Source: Metridium senile (taxonomy: Eukaryota; Cnidaria; Anthozoa; Actiniaria; Metridiidae). From it: a stretch of DNA of 64,000 nt. A program made the translations under genes and the position numbers. A model generated the notes under the pieces. The model was not told the origin of the DNA, did no database searches, and saw only the letters and a program-made list of their open reading frames with translations. Shown one piece after another: positions 63,430-64,000 of this stretch. The stretch covers positions 10,982,331 through 11,046,330 of the forward strand of contig OX459100.1 of assembly GCA_949775045.1 (NCBI GenBank), in the 5' to 3' direction. Position 1 is the first letter of the stretch. Every line of letters starts with the position of its first letter.

Positions 63430-64000
63430 ATAGATGAATTGAGGGATGGGTAGATGAATGAATGGACGTTTGAAACAAAGAATGGATGATTGTATTAATG
63501 AATGGATGGATGAATGGATGAATGAATGAACAAGTGAATCAAAGAATTAATGAATTGACAAATGAATGAATAAATGAATGGATAAATGAATAAGTGAATA
63601 AATGAATGAATCAAAGAAAGAATGAATGAATAAATGAAGTAAAGAAAAAAAATGAATGGATGAATCAAACAATGAATAATGAATGAATGAATGAACGAGT
63701 GAATCACAGAATGAATGAATTGACAAATGAATGAATGAATGGATAAATGAATGAATGAATGGATAAATGAATGAATGAATGGATGGATGGATGGATGGAT
63801 TAATAAATTAAATAATTATTTAATGAGTAAGTGAATTAATGAATGGATAAATGAATGAATGGATGGATGGATGGATTAATAAATTAGATAATTAATTAAT
63901 GAGTAAGTGAATGAATGAATGGATAAATGAATGAATGGATGGATGGATGGATGGATGGATTAATAAATTAAATAATTAATTAATGAGTAAGTGAATTAAT
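63430..64000. repeat. AATG/ATGG array running off the window
   Basis: GAATGAATGGATAAATGAAT units. A block of about 115 bp (GGATTAATAAATTA..ATAATTAATTAATGAGTAAG) is repeated near 63797, 63870 and 63957. Confidence 0.9.

Larger units (their letters stand above)
60491..64000. other. No gene seen; repeats only
   Basis: Upstream of cathepsin D. The stretch holds five MITE-type elements (61034, 61467, 61743, 62110, 62752) and an AATG array from 63430 to the end. GC-rich, CACGTG-less sequence at 60491-60680 is the likely cathepsin D promoter side. Confidence 0.5.

Overview
This window is nuclear DNA of an animal. Its genes are split into many short exons with GT/AG junctions. The DNA is AT-rich and crowded with microsatellites, SINE-like units and short inverted-repeat elements. 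Gene content (VAT1-like oxidoreductase, SNX16-like sorting nexins, cathepsin L) and the two-gene THAP-transposase/YqaJ transposon fit a marine invertebrate. A cnidarian is my best guess, held only at moderate to low confidence. No rRNA, tRNA gene, CRISPR array or prokaryotic operon was seen. All exon models were assembled by hand from splice signals and reading-frame continuity.

All host genes found lie on the minus strand. Reading from high to low coordinates they are: cathepsin L-like D (60490 to 55561), cathepsin L-like C (52308 to 49620), SNX16-like A (47184 to 43613), SNX16-like B (40779 to about 15422) and a VAT1-like gene (14694 to 4753). The two cathepsins are tandem paralogues whose last three coding exons match in length (273, 133 and 190 nt). 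The two sorting nexins are also tandem paralogues; four consecutive PX exons match in length (84, 73, 76 and 70 nt). Copy A ends in an acidic, Ser/Thr-rich tail. Copy B has a long coiled coil and an unrecognised C-terminal module, and is spread over 25 kb because its introns are filled with mobile DNA. The VAT1-like protein carries a 207-residue last exon dominated by Lys-Glu-Glu-Ala repeats.

The most striking object is an apparently intact DNA transposon of about 5.9 kb (about 24422 to 30365) inside an intron of SNX16-like B. It has long inverted termini and two convergent two-exon genes. One encodes a 500-residue THAP plus DDE transposase; the other a 547-residue protein with a SWIM-type zinc finger and a YqaJ-type nuclease domain. 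This is the gene content I associate with the ISL2EU superfamily. Other mobile DNA includes a 1.46 kb element packed with a TTCCTAGGAA palindrome (32716-34173), a 3.1 kb element with inverted ends (35152-38251), a 5'-truncated CR1/L2-type retrotransposon end (about 7985-8513), tRNA-derived SINEs, and roughly thirty hairpin or MITE-like elements. Several MITE families occur two or more times in the window.

The rest is simple or tandem repeat: a 69-bp minisatellite (1761-2243), a 1.2 kb polypurine tract (9375-10565), several GAT-rich arrays, a 53-bp minisatellite near 18 kb, and long AATG/CATT arrays near 47-48, 57-58 and 63-64 kb. Most long open frames outside the genes described are translations of these repeats.
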